A stretch of 64,000 bases of DNA, from assembly GCF_020510565.1 (NCBI RefSeq), contig NZ_CP075189.1:3772501-3836500 (forward strand), read 5' to 3'. Position 1 is the stretch's first letter. Every line of letters begins with the position of its first letter. The position numbers and the translations under genes were made by a program. The DNA is from Ferribacterium limneticum (lineage in GTDB: Bacteria > Pseudomonadota > Gammaproteobacteria > Burkholderiales > Rhodocyclaceae). Shown here in pieces: positions 54,841 to 64,000 of this stretch. A model generated the notes under the pieces. The model was not told where the DNA came from. It saw only the letters and a list, made by a program, of their open reading frames with translations, and did not search any database.

Positions 54841-55289
54841 GGTGTTTCCAATTGGGTTTGCAGGTGTTCGAAAACACTGGGGAGATTGTTCAGGATGTCG
54901 CGATTGGCGTAGCGCAGGACGTGCAGGCCGTGGCTTCCCAAGAAGGCTGTGCGCTGGGCGTCGTATTCAGCCTGCTCGGCATGGCTGTCGCCGTCGACTT
55001 CGATGACCAGCTTCAGTTCGGCGCAGTAGAAATCGACGACGTAGGGGCCGATTGGTTTCTGGCGGTGGAATTTGTGGCCGTCGAACTGGCGGCTGCGCAG
55101 AACTTTCTGCCAGAGCAGGTTCTCGGCGGGAGTAGGGGCTTTGCGGTTGGCACGAGCGAGGGTGGTCAGGCGTTTTTCGTATTTGAGAAACCCCAACCCC
55201 TCCCCTGCCCTCCCCTTGTCAGGGGAGGGAGTGTTCTGCTCCCCCCCTGACAAGGGGGGGCTGGGGGGGGTTAGGGGTTTGGCCGTCAT
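54837..55289 (-). CDS. DUF559-family protein (Vsr/restriction-endonuclease-like fold) inserted in ure operon
   Basis: A 150-residue protein. The C-terminal 100 residues match DUF559: [19 protein letters not shown], then [17 protein letters not shown] and [18 protein letters not shown], the last resembling a PD-(D/E)XK nuclease core. The N-terminal ~30 residues ([13 protein letters not shown] onward) come from a GC-rich palindromic repeat. The ATG at 55289 is one base from the ureF stop. A true enzyme function is not shown. Confidence 0.8.
   Translation of the reverse strand: MTAKPLTPPSPPLSGGEQNTPSPDKGRAGEGLGFLKYEKRLTTLARANRKAPTPAENLLWQKVLRSRQFDGHKFHRQKPIGPYVVDFYCAELKLVIEVDGDSHAEQAEYDAQRTAFLGSHGLHVLRYANRDILNNLPSVFEHLQTQLETP
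55188..55280 (+). repeat. GC-rich double-hairpin repeat, copy A
   Basis: It starts AAACCCC and ends GGGGTTT. Two internal palindromes are seen: CCCTCCCCTTGTCAGGGGAG and CCCCTGACAAGGGG. It lies in the first codons of the DUF559 gene. Confidence 0.88.
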
Positions 55290-55290
55290 C

Positions 55291-55986
55291 TCAAGACCGA
55301 AACAACCTTGAATACTGCGTTTCATGCCGCGCACAAGCAATCGCGAAGGCCGGCGTGAAGTTGGACCATTTCGTTTTTGGCCAATTTTTCCGGTTGACCG
55401 TGACATCGGGGATTTGCCGCCCGAGATCGGCCAGCAGGCGTTGGCCGGCGGCTTGACCGAGCGGTACTGCCTTCAACGCGGCCATCACCTGGTTTTCGGC
55501 CCACGACCAAAGGTAGGCGGTGAGCGCGGCTTCCGGGTCGATCTGCCAGGCGGCGGCGATGCCGGACCAGACCGTCGGGAAAGCGACTTCCGGCAGGGCT
55601 TCGACCGTGGTTATCACACCGCCCAGCGAATCGTCGCGCAAGTCACGCAACAGGCGCCGCATCGAAAAACCCATTTGCGCCGTTTCGGCCCGCAGTTCGG
55701 CCGATTCGCGGCTGGCGAGGAATTCGGCGTTGAGACAGTCGATTTCGCCAACATCGCCGGCCGACCACGCCGCCATCAAGGCAACGACCAGCGGCGCCTC
55801 GTAACTGCCGATGCCGTTGTGCAGCAGGTCGGCGATCCAGCGCCCGGCCCCCGCTTCATCGCGAATCACGCCGGACTCAACCGCCCACTCCAGCCCCTGC
55901 GAATAGGTGTAGGCACCGACCGGCAGGGCCGGGCTGGCCAGTTGCAGCAGGCGGGCGAGTTGCAGCATTGACGAAGCTGGATTCAT
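55291..55986 (-). CDS. ureF: Urease accessory protein UreF
   Basis: A 231-residue helical protein, part of the UreD-UreF-UreG activation complex. It begins with SPALPVGAYTYSQGLEWAVE and ends ARHETQYSRLFRS, the usual UreF tail. A region before the tail (VTVNRKNWPKTKW) is encoded by a reverse-read 38-bp motif, in a variable part of the protein. The start overlaps the tautomerase gene by 4 bp. Confidence 0.95.
   Translation of the reverse strand: MNPASSMLQLARLLQLASPALPVGAYTYSQGLEWAVESGVIRDEAGAGRWIADLLHNGIGSYEAPLVVALMAAWSAGDVGEIDCLNAEFLASRESAELRAETAQMGFSMRRLLRDLRDDSLGGVITTVEALPEVAFPTVWSGIAAAWQIDPEAALTAYLWSWAENQVMAALKAVPLGQAAGQRLLADLGRQIPDVTVNRKNWPKTKWSNFTPAFAIACARHETQYSRLFRS
55368..55405 (+). 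repeat. 38-bp dispersed motif, copy 12 (inside ureF)
   Basis: Left arm ATTTCGTTTTTGGCC, then AATTTTTCC, then GGTTGACCGTGACA. It is antisense to ureF and gives the TVNRK-PK-K residue pattern also seen in the TatD-family protein. Confidence 0.92.
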
Positions 55987-56189
55987 CCGGTCGCTTGCTG
56001 CTTTTTCCAGTCGTCAGTGAGCAGCCCGGCGAAGCCCCAATTCTCGTCGTCGATTTCCTGGATGACGATGTGCGTGTGCTCCGGCTTCTTGCCCAGCACG
56101 CGGGCCAGCGAGTCGGTGATATCACGAACGATTTCTGCCTTTTGTGCCCGGGTGGCACCCTTGGTGATTTGAACGTTGACGTAGGGCAT
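55983..56189 (-). CDS. 4-oxalocrotonate tautomerase family protein
   Basis: A 68-residue member of the tautomerase superfamily. Pro2 (MPYVNVQI), the expected catalytic base, is present, followed by GATRAQKAEIVRDITDSL and a C-terminal IQEIDDENWGFAG segment. The substrate is unknown. It lies between ureE and ureF, overlapping ureF by 4 bp, so it is expressed with urease, although no role there is established. Confidence 0.88.
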   Translation of the reverse strand: MPYVNVQITKGATRAQKAEIVRDITDSLARVLGKKPEHTHIVIQEIDDENWGFAGLLTDDWKKQQATG

Positions 56190-56206
56190 GTCGGCAAATT
56201 TCCCGT

Positions 56207-56863
56207 TTAGCGCGGCTTGAACTGGTGGATTTTCGGCACCGAACGATGCGGGCCGTGACCGGGGTTGTGCAGGTCGGGAGCCGGCTCATCGTCGCCGTGC
56301 TGGTGGCCCCCATGCGAACCGTAGGCGCCGGATTCCGGCTGGAACGGCGCTTCTGTTTCGCTCACGGTGCAGCCAAGGCCGCGCACCATGTCGGCCAGCA
56401 CGTGGTCGGTCTGAAAGCGCAGCTTGCCGCCGTTTTCGGTCGGCAGAATTTGCACGGGCACATGCCGGTTGCCGAGGTGGTAGGCGGCGCGGGCGAAGAG
56501 CAACGGGCTGTCGGCGACGGCCTCAATGAGCTTTTCCGGGGCGGCGAGGATTTCGACGACGGCCGAGCCATCTTCGGCGGCCAGTTTGTCGCCACCGTGC
56601 AGATGGTCGCCGCGTTCGAGAAATATGCCGGCTTCTACACCCGAAGCGAGCGTCACCTTGAGGCGGCTGCGCTTGCGTTCGTCGTAGGCGAGGGCGACGG
56701 AGTCGGTCGCAGGGGCAGTGGTGCGTTTGTTGAGAATCAGGTAAAGGCTAACCCCCCCTAGCCCCCCCTTGTCAGGAGGGGGATCGGTCGGCGGGTGCTG
56801 ACCCACCACTCCCTCCCCTGACAAGGGGAGGGTCGGGGAGGGGTTTGCTTTTGTGTGATTCAT
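56207..56863 (-). CDS. ureE: Urease accessory protein UreE with repeat-derived N-terminal extension
   Basis: A 218-residue nickel metallochaperone. The normal UreE body begins at LYLILNKRTTA (about residue 41). Before it, about 38 residues (SPTLPLSGEG, then [10 protein letters not shown]) are encoded by a GC-rich repeat. The C-terminal tail is His-rich (GSHGGHQHGDD, HNPGHGPHRS) for nickel binding. No start codon with a good ribosome-binding site occurs after the repeat, so translation probably begins at ATG 56863, right after ureC. Confidence 0.88.
   Translation of the reverse strand: MNHTKANPSPTLPLSGEGVVGQHPPTDPPPDKGGLGGVSLYLILNKRTTAPATDSVALAYDERKRSRLKVTLASGVEAGIFLERGDHLHGGDKLAAEDGSAVVEILAAPEKLIEAVADSPLLFARAAYHLGNRHVPVQILPTENGGKLRFQTDHVLADMVRGLGCTVSETEAPFQPESGAYGSHGGHQHGDDEPAPDLHNPGHGPHRSVPKIHQFKPR
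56749..56848 (-). repeat. GC-rich double-hairpin repeat, copy B (inside ureE 5' end)
   Basis: Reverse orientation relative to copies A and C. It carries TCCCCTGACAAGGGGAGGG and CCCCCTTGTCAGGAGGGGG palindromes. It is read through as UreE residues. Confidence 0.88.
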
Positions 56864-56869
56864 AAGCCC

Positions 56870-58575
<1,706 letters not shown>

Positions 58576-58576
<1 letters not shown>

Positions 58577-58881
58577 TACAGCGCCCCCTGAATCAAGCCA
58601 CGGAAACCGTAAACCTTCCGGTCACCGGCCAATGCCACGAGTTGCACGGTACGCGTCTGCCCCGGCTCGAAGCGGACGGCGGTCCCGGCAGCGATGTCGA
58701 GGCGGAAGCCACGGGCTGCTTCGCGATCAAAGCTCAGGCCGGCATTGGTTTCGTAGAAGTGATAGTGCGAGCCGACTTGGATCGGCCGGTCGCCGGTGTT
58801 GGCGACAACCAGCGTGATCGTCGGCCGGCCGGCGTTGAGTTCGAGTTCGCCGGGTTCGGCGAGGAGTTCTCCGGGGATCAT
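58576..58881 (-). CDS. ureB: Urease beta subunit
   Basis: A 101-residue structural subunit starting [19 protein letters not shown], with SHYHFYETN and the [11 protein letters not shown] block. It is separate from ureA, as in most proteobacteria, and adjoins ureC with a one-base overlap. Confidence 0.97.
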
Positions 58882-58890
58882 GTCAGCGCC

Positions 58891-59193
58891 TCAAATGATG
58901 GGGTTATGCACGGTGACCAGCTTGGTGCCGTCCGGGAAAGTCGCTTCGACCTGGATTTCCGGGATCAGCTCGGCGATGCCGTCCATCACGTCGGCGCGGG
59001 TCAATACCTGCGTGCCGGCGTGCATCAGTTCGGCGACGGTCCTGCCTTCGCGGGCGCCTTCCATGATGGCGCAGGTGATCAGCGCCACGGCTTCCGGGTA
59101 GTTGAGCTTCAGGCCCTTGGCCTGGCGCCGTTCGGCGAGCAGGCCGGCGGTAAAGATCAGCAGCTTGTCTTTTTCGCGGGGTGTCAGTTCCAT
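58891..59193 (-). CDS. ureA: Urease gamma subunit
   Basis: A 100-residue structural subunit. It begins [20 protein letters not shown] and includes [10 protein letters not shown] and the C-terminal [14 protein letters not shown]. It completes the (UreABC)3 apoenzyme and follows ureD by 9 bp. Confidence 0.97.
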   Translation of the reverse strand: MELTPREKDKLLIFTAGLLAERRQAKGLKLNYPEAVALITCAIMEGAREGRTVAELMHAGTQVLTRADVMDGIAELIPEIQVEATFPDGTKLVTVHNPII

Positions 59194-59202
59194 GAAGACT
59201 CC

Positions 59203-60069
59203 TCAGGTATTCCAGATTCGGGGGGTAACGGCCGGGCGACCGCAACAGGCCGGGCGCAGGATGGCCCACAGCTCGGCGAACCACAAACGGGCAGCCTCGC
59301 TGCTGTCACCGAGATAGCGGGCGACGAGCATGCCGGGCAAGGCGCTCAGGCCGTGATTGGCGCCATCGGCGGGGATGACCTTGCGGCAGGCTTCGAGCAG
59401 GGCCGCCGCCTGCTGCGGCAATTCGGGAAAGGCGCACAGCAAGGTGCCGCACACCGTGGCGCCAGCCCAGCCGGCCGGGCTGCTCAACATGGCGTCGTTG
59501 CCATCGAAACCGCCGCGCTCAAGCCAGATCGGCGCATTGCCACGGTCAACCCGAAAAAACAGGTCAAAACGCCCCTTCTCAAAACGCTCGCCTGCCGCCG
59601 CACGACCGAGGCAAAGGATGTCCCAGCCGATATAACGGCTGTTAGCGGCCAATGAAACACGGGTTTCCATGCGCGCCCGGGCGCCGTCGAAAACGATGGT
59701 TTCCTGCGGCAGCCATTCCAGCGTGGCGCCCTCCCCCACCGAAAAAGCGATGCACTGCGAAGCCTCGGCACCACCGCTGCGGTACCACTTGCCAGCCCCC
59801 GGCGTCGTCAGTTGGGCATGCGCTTCGGCACCAAGCTCGGCCGAAATAGCCAGATGGTCGCCGCCTGCAATGCCGGATGGAGGGTGCAGCAAGATGGCCT
59901 GACAGAGCGCATCGCCCTCCGGATACAGCGCCTTCTGCACCCGCAACGGCCCGCGATGCCGGTTTTCGCGCAGCACCGTGCGTTCGCCCTGGCGGGCGAA
60001 GCCAAGATGCAACTCGGCATGCCAGCTCGGCGAATGCTCGGGCAGAGACACAGGAAGGCGCGAGGTCAT
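59203..60069 (-). CDS. ureD: Urease accessory protein UreD
   Basis: A 288-residue scaffold that binds apo-urease together with UreF and UreG. The family segments are GERTVLRENRHRGPLRVQKA, YPEG, HPPSGIAGGDHLAI and TTPGAGKWYRS. The ATG at 60069 was chosen to fit the family N-terminus; the frame stays open further upstream. Codons at 59538-59575 (GRFDLFFRVDRGN) contain a reverse 38-bp motif. Confidence 0.94.
   Translation of the reverse strand: MTSRLPVSLPEHSPSWHAELHLGFARQGERTVLRENRHRGPLRVQKALYPEGDALCQAILLHPPSGIAGGDHLAISAELGAEAHAQLTTPGAGKWYRSGGAEASQCIAFSVGEGATLEWLPQETIVFDGARARMETRVSLAANSRYIGWDILCLGRAAAGERFEKGRFDLFFRVDRGNAPIWLERGGFDGNDAMLSSPAGWAGATVCGTLLCAFPELPQQAAALLEACRKVIPADGANHGLSALPGMLVARYLGDSSEAARLWFAELWAILRPACCGRPAVTPRIWNT
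59538..59575 (-). repeat. 38-bp dispersed motif, copy 13 (inside ureD)
   Basis: On the minus strand: GGGGCGTTTTGACC, then TGTTTTTTCG, then GGTTGACCGTGGCA. The left arm is diverged, but the core is perfect. It is read in another frame (FFRVDRG) than the dsbA copy. Confidence 0.85.
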
Positions 60070-60146
60070 GGCCGGATTATCCGGGAAAGCAAAGGTCGAC
60101 GGGAATACGCAGTAATGCGCACGCCCTTGCGTGTTCGAACCAACCG

Positions 60147-60461
60147 TCAGTAGCAGCGCCAGTGTTTCGGGTAGCGGGCGGAGTGAACAATCCTGAAATT
60201 CATTGCGATCAACTTGGCAATCCCCGTCAGCAATAATCCCAGCTCCAAAATGGCCAGTGCCGATTTGCCATCGAAAATCCATAGCGTGCCAAGCACCGCG
60301 CCGAGATACAAAGCGACGAGTGCAACGATCCGAATTCCCTTCCCTTTTCGTGTCATGGGCAACGGTGATCCGAGCGTGGCCAGCGCCAGCAGGAGGCTGA
60401 TGGTGAAAATCAACGTGTTGTTGAGCATGCCCGGATCATGAAAATAGAGAAGGTGATTCAC
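60147..60461 (-). CDS. Small membrane protein, function unknown
   Basis: A 104-residue protein with three hydrophobic helices (TLIFTISLLLALATL, IVALVALYLGAVLGTLWIF, ALAILELGLLLTGIAKLIA) and a basic C-terminus (YPKHWRCY). It lies between urtE and ureD, in the same direction. An AT-rich stretch (60470-60530) unlike the rest of the window lies upstream and may carry its promoter. I do not recognise the family. Confidence 0.65.
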   Translation of the reverse strand: MNHLLYFHDPGMLNNTLIFTISLLLALATLGSPLPMTRKGKGIRIVALVALYLGAVLGTLWIFDGKSALAILELGLLLTGIAKLIAMNFRIVHSARYPKHWRCY

Positions 60462-60570
60462 TGTAAAACGATCTACATGGTTTATTGATGACAGAATTGT
60501 GAAAATATTTAATTTATTTAACTAATCGAAATCCCCCGCTATTGGATTCGAGGCGCTGAAGACTGCGGAA

Positions 60571-61263
60571 TCACACGGCCAACGCCTCCCGCACACCGTC
60601 CTGCGGCATCGTTTCACCCCGGCCGCGCATGATGAATTCACCGCGTTCCATGAGCAGGTATTGGTCGGCCAGTGATTCGGCGAAATCGTAGTACTGCTCG
60701 ACGAGCAGGATGGCCATTTCGCCGGTTTCGGCCAGCATGCGGATGGCGCGTTCGATGTCCTTGATGATCGATGGCTGGATGCCCTCGGTGGGTTCGTCGA
60801 GGATGAGCAGTTTCGGGCCCATGGCGAGGGCGCGACCGATGGCGAGTTGTTGTTGCTGGCCGCCGGAAAGGTCGCCGCCGCGGCGGTGCATCATCTGCTT
60901 GAGGACCGGGAACATGTCGAAGATGCGTTGCGGGATGGGCGTGCTACCGGGTTTTGTGGCGAGGCCCATGAGCAGGTTTTCTTCGACGGTCAGGCGCGGG
61001 AATATCTCGCGACCTTGGGGGACAAAGCCGATGCCGGCCTTGACGCGCTCGTGCGGTGGCAGGTGGGTGATGTCCTTGCCGTCGAAGGTGATCGAGCCGG
61101 ATTTGGTCTTGACCAGGCCCATCAGCGACTTGAGCAGCGTGGTTTTGCCGACGCCGTTGCGACCGAGCAGGGTGGTGACTTCGCCGGTTTTGACCTCGAA
61201 GCTGAGGCCGCGCAGGATGTGGCTGCCGCCGTAGGCCTGGTTGAGGGTATCGACTTTCAACAT
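60571..61263 (-). CDS. urtE: Urea ABC transporter ATP-binding protein UrtE
   Basis: A 230-residue LivF-like ATPase of the branched-chain/urea permease group. Walker A GRNGVGKTTLL is near residue 33, the signature is LSGGQQQQLAIGRAL, and Walker B is LLILDEPTEG. Its place after urtD and next to urease supports urea as the substrate. Confidence 0.95.
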   Translation of the reverse strand: MLKVDTLNQAYGGSHILRGLSFEVKTGEVTTLLGRNGVGKTTLLKSLMGLVKTKSGSITFDGKDITHLPPHERVKAGIGFVPQGREIFPRLTVEENLLMGLATKPGSTPIPQRIFDMFPVLKQMMHRRGGDLSGGQQQQLAIGRALAMGPKLLILDEPTEGIQPSIIKDIERAIRMLAETGEMAILLVEQYYDFAESLADQYLLMERGEFIMRGRGETMPQDGVREALAV

Positions 61264-61297
61264 GATGTTTTGTCCTGTTCGGGGTGGCTGCCGGGGT

Positions 61298-61335
61298 TTC
61301 GACGGTCAACCGGAAAAATTGCCCAAAAATGAAAT
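61298..61335 (-). repeat. 38-bp dispersed motif, copy 14 (urtD-urtE gap)
   Basis: On the minus strand: ATTTCATTTTTGGGC, then AATTTTTCC, then GGTTGACCGTCGAA. It occupies nearly half of the 88-bp gap between two transporter ATPase genes. Confidence 0.9.
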
Positions 61336-61351
61336 CCGTACAGCGGCCGAC

Positions 61352-62188
61352 TCAGCGGCCGAGATACACCTCGATGACGCGCTGGTCGTTCTGCACCGTG
61401 GCGAGATCGCCTTCGGCCAGCACTGAGCCTTCGTGCAGCACGGTGACGAGGCCGCCGAGCTTTTCGACGAAGGCCATGTCGTGTTCGACGACGACCAGCG
61501 AATGCTTGCCAGCCAGGGAGACGAACAGCTCCGCGGTGCGCATGGTTTCGTCATCGGTCATGCCGGCAACCGGCTCGTCGAGCAGCAGCAGCTTCGGTTC
61601 CTGCATGAGTAGCATGCCGATTTCCAGCCACTGTTTCTGGCCGTGTGAGAGCAGGCCGGCCTGGCGGTCAGCTTGGCCATCAAGGCGAATCAGGCGCAGG
61701 GTTTCGGCGATCTTGTCGCGCTCGTCGCCAGCCAGCCAGGCCATCAGGCTTTTCCAGACGCGCTTGTCGGTCTTCATGGCCAGTTCGAGGTTTTCGAAGA
61801 CGGTGTGCTGCTCGAAGATGGTCGGCTTCTGGAATTTGCGGCCGATGCCGACGTGAGCGATTTCGGGCTCGGTCAGGCGGGTCAGGTCGATGGACTGGCC
61901 GAAGAAGGCCTTGCCCGAATCAGGCCGCGTCTTGCCGGTGATGACGTCCATCATCGTCGTCTTTCCGGCGCCGTTGGGGCCGATGATGCAGCGCAGTTCG
62001 CCGGCATTGATCGCCAGGTTCAGGTTGTTGAGCGCCTTGAAGCCGTCGAAACTGACGGTGATGTCTTCGAGGTAGAGCGCGACGCCATGCGACAGGTCGA
62101 GCTCGCCAGTGACGAGGTGGCCCATCTGGTCGGCGCCGTCGCTGCCCTCCGGACGGTCGTCCTCGAATAGATCGACGGTGTTCAGCAT
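61352..62188 (-). CDS. urtD: Urea ABC transporter ATP-binding protein UrtD
   Basis: A 278-residue LivG-like ATPase. Walker A is IGPNGAGKTTMMDV, the signature LSHGQKQWLEIGMLL is typical of UrtD, and Walker B is LLLLDEPVAGM. ATG 62188 has AGGAG upstream and overlaps the urtC stop by 7 bp. About 35 N-terminal residues before the ABC domain are polar and acidic. Confidence 0.95.
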   Translation of the reverse strand: MLNTVDLFEDDRPEGSDGADQMGHLVTGELDLSHGVALYLEDITVSFDGFKALNNLNLAINAGELRCIIGPNGAGKTTMMDVITGKTRPDSGKAFFGQSIDLTRLTEPEIAHVGIGRKFQKPTIFEQHTVFENLELAMKTDKRVWKSLMAWLAGDERDKIAETLRLIRLDGQADRQAGLLSHGQKQWLEIGMLLMQEPKLLLLDEPVAGMTDDETMRTAELFVSLAGKHSLVVVEHDMAFVEKLGGLVTVLHEGSVLAEGDLATVQNDQRVIEVYLGR

Positions 62189-63297
62189 GTTTCCGCTCCT
62201 TTCTTCGCCATGATTTTCTTCCACAGGCCGACCAGGCCTTGCGGCAGCATCAGCGTCACGACGATGAAGAGCAGGCCGAGGAAGAACAGCCAGTATTCGG
62301 GGAAGCTCACCGTGAACCAGCTCTTGGCGAGATTGACGACGAAGGCGCCGATGATCGGCCCGATCAGCGTGCCGCGCCCGCCGACCGCGACCCAGATGGC
62401 GATTTCAATCGAGTTGGCCGGGCTCATTTCGGACGGGTTGATGATGCCGACCTGCGGCACGTAGAGCGCTCCGGCAATGCCACAGAGCACGGCCGAGATG
62501 ACCCAGATGGTCAGCTTGTACCAGAGCGGGTTGTAGCCGATGAACATGACGCGAGATTCGGCATCGCGGATGGCGGTGAGCACGCGGCCGAACTTCGACT
62601 TGACCAGCCAGGCGGCGAAGACCAGTGTCACGGCGAGCATGATGGCGGTCAGGCCGAACAGCACCAGCCGCGTTTCCGACGAGGTGATCGTGTACCCGAG
62701 CACGCGCTTGAAGTCGGTGAAGCCGTTGTTACCACCGAAGCCGGTCTCGTTGCGGAAGAAAAGCAGCATCGCGGCGTAGGTCAGGGCCTGGGTGATGATC
62801 GAGAAATAGACGCCCTTGATCCGCGAGCGGAAGGCGAAGTAGCCGAAGACGAAAGCGACCAGCGCCGGCACGGCCATGACCAGGAAGGCGACCCAGCCGA
62901 AGCTGTCGCTGCCGACCCAGAACCAGGGCAGTTCCTTCCAGTCGAGGAAGACCATGAAATCGGGCAGGTCGGCGCCGTAGGAACCGTCGCGACCGATCTG
63001 GCGCATCAGGTACATGCCGAAGGCGTAGCCGCCGAGGGCGAAGAACAGCCCATGGCCGAGCGACAGGATGCCGCCGTAGCCCCAGATCAGGTCCATCGCT
63101 ACGGCGACCAGCGCGTAGCACATGATCTTGCCGATCAGCGTGATGGCGTAGGTCGAAACGTGCAGGGCGCTGTCTTCGGGGAAGTTGAGGTGGAGGACCG
63201 GGACGACGATTAGCGCGAGGGCGAGGAAGATGCCGAGGGCGATCCAGCTTTTAGCGTCGAGGGAGGACAGGATGCGGAGGGTGAGGGGCTTACGCAT
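62182..63297 (-). CDS. urtC: Urea ABC transporter permease UrtC
   Basis: A 371-residue LivM-like permease with many hydrophobic helices. The family loop DLIWGYGGILSLGHGLFFAL is present, as are SRIKGVYFSIITQALTYAA and the C-terminal GGRGTLIGPIIGAFVVN. ATG 63297 follows GGAG. It is preceded by a GC-rich repeat and urtB. Confidence 0.95.
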   Translation of the reverse strand: MRKPLTLRILSSLDAKSWIALGIFLALALIVVPVLHLNFPEDSALHVSTYAITLIGKIMCYALVAVAMDLIWGYGGILSLGHGLFFALGGYAFGMYLMRQIGRDGSYGADLPDFMVFLDWKELPWFWVGSDSFGWVAFLVMAVPALVAFVFGYFAFRSRIKGVYFSIITQALTYAAMLLFFRNETGFGGNNGFTDFKRVLGYTITSSETRLVLFGLTAIMLAVTLVFAAWLVKSKFGRVLTAIRDAESRVMFIGYNPLWYKLTIWVISAVLCGIAGALYVPQVGIINPSEMSPANSIEIAIWVAVGGRGTLIGPIIGAFVVNLAKSWFTVSFPEYWLFFLGLLFIVVTLMLPQGLVGLWKKIMAKKGAETC

Positions 63298-63326
63298 GGT
63301 GGCTCCGGGCGGGGAGTAGGTAAAAG

Positions 63327-63428
63327 GCAAACCCCTCCCCGGCCCTCCCCTTCTCAGGGGAGGGAGAGGTGGTCAATTCACCGCTGGCGCACTCCCACCC
63401 TGACAAGGGGGGGCTGGGGGGGGTTAGG
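63327..63428 (+). repeat. GC-rich double-hairpin repeat, copy C (urtB-urtC gap)
   Basis: It opens with CAAACCCCTCCCCGGCCC and closes with a G-run ending GGTTAGG. Palindromic parts are CTCCCCTTCTCAGGGGAGGG and CACCCTGACAAGGGGGGG. It lies in the 161-bp gap between the transporter permease genes. Confidence 0.88.
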
Positions 63429-63458
63429 TTGTTGCGCGTGTTCATGACGTTTTCAGCC

Positions 63459-64000
63459 TTACTCGACGAAACGGCCCTTGAGGGCGAAGATGCCCTGCGG
63501 CCGTTTCTGGATGAAGATGATGATGCAGACGAGGATGCTGATCTTGGCGATGACCGCCCCGGCCCAGCCTTCGAGCAGTTTGCTGAAGATGCCCAGGCCG
63601 AGCGCCGCCCAGACCGCGCCGGCGAGTTGCCCGACGCCGCCGACGACGACGACCATGAATGAATCGACGATGTAGCCCTGGCCCATGTCCGGGCCGACGT
63701 TGGAGATTTGGGAGAGCGCGACGCCGCCCAGCCCGGCGATGCCGGCGCCCAGCGCGAAGGCCATGGTGTCGATGCGCGAAGTCGGCACGCCGACGCAGCC
63801 GGCCATCGGGCGGTTCTGTGTCACGGCGCGGACGAACATGCCGAGGCGCGTCTTGTTCATCAGCACCCAGACGAGGAAGAGCACGAACATGGCGAAGCCG
63901 ACGATGATGATGCGGTTCCACGGCAGAATCAGGTTGGGCATGACCTCGATGCCGCCCGACATCCAGCTCGGGTTCGAGACTTCGACGTTCTGCGCGCCGA
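63459..64000 (-). CDS. urtB: Urea ABC transporter permease UrtB, partial
   Basis: The C-terminal ~180 residues of a LivH-like permease; the frame is open to the window edge, so the start is missing. Visible segments are TRLGMFVRAVTQNRPMAGC, IAGLGGVALSQISNVGPDMG and FMVVVVGGVGQLAGAVWAAL, ending QKRPQGIFALKGRFVE, typical of UrtB. urtA and the operon promoter should lie beyond base 64000. Confidence 0.93.
   Translation of the reverse strand, partial: GAQNVEVSNPSWMSGGIEVMPNLILPWNRIIIVGFAMFVLFLVWVLMNKTRLGMFVRAVTQNRPMAGCVGVPTSRIDTMAFALGAGIAGLGGVALSQISNVGPDMGQGYIVDSFMVVVVGGVGQLAGAVWAALGLGIFSKLLEGWAGAVIAKISILVCIIIFIQKRPQGIFALKGRFVE

Overview
The window is a gene-dense, GC-rich chromosomal segment of a betaproteobacterium, most likely in the Rhodocyclales (Dechloromonas/Azonexus-like). 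This is inferred from gene content and order: a periplasmic nitrate reductase operon napDAGHB without napC, many c-type cytochromes, the gmk-rpoZ-spoT block, pilT-pilU next to yggS-proC-yggT, and a urea transport plus urease cluster. About 64 protein genes are supported. No rRNA, tRNA, CRISPR, prophage or complete insertion sequence was recognised.

Layout. 0-5.4 kb: a truncated nuclease-fold gene, clsB, gluQ, a Kef-type antiporter, and rpoH behind a perfect CIRCE operator. 5.4-10.7 kb: napDAGHB on the minus strand. 10.9-17.5 kb: a BamE-like small protein, then tatD, dadA, spoT, rpoZ, gmk and yicC. 17.6-22.4 kb: a Ser/Thr kinase with its PP2C phosphatase, rph, rdgB, hemW and a YidB-like protein. 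22.5-34.3 kb (minus): an ABC-F ATPase, ychJ, rdgC, a dihaem cytochrome, trmB, thiG, thiS, an SDR, dsbA, a SPOR protein, argS, a hypoxanthine-DNA glycosylase and a GGDEF protein. 34.5-45.8 kb: ubiB, a SWIM/SNF2 ATPase, a DUF302 protein, a FIST sensor with a hybrid histidine kinase, pncC, mobA, a 60-residue orphan and a cytochrome c5. 46-54.2 kb: rep, a DUF4197 protein, pilU, pilT, yggS, proC, yggT and a DUF167 protein. 54.2-64 kb (minus): urtB(partial)CDE, a small membrane protein, and ureDABCEFG interrupted by a tautomerase gene and a DUF559 nuclease-fold gene.

The main unexpected signal is a 38-bp motif scattered through the window. I find 14 clear copies and four weaker ones, in both orientations. 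It has a T-rich arm, a GGCC block, a second T-tract about one helical turn further on, and an almost invariant core GTTGACCG followed by TRGCA. Copies lie between genes, at gene ends, in signal-peptide codons and inside conserved genes. Where I can compare with remembered homologues, the protein length is unchanged. That layout resembles the extended DNA uptake sequences of Pasteurellaceae more than an inserted mobile repeat. I propose it as a candidate DNA uptake sequence or other genome-wide recognition motif. The type IV pilus retraction genes pilT and pilU are in the same window.

Two other repeat signals stand out. Three copies of a GC-rich double-hairpin repeat lie within the urea region; one sits at the 5' end of the DUF559 gene that splits ureF from ureG, and another lengthens the N-terminus of UreE. 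A 239-bp element bounded by perfect 19-bp inverted repeats lies directly upstream of thiS.
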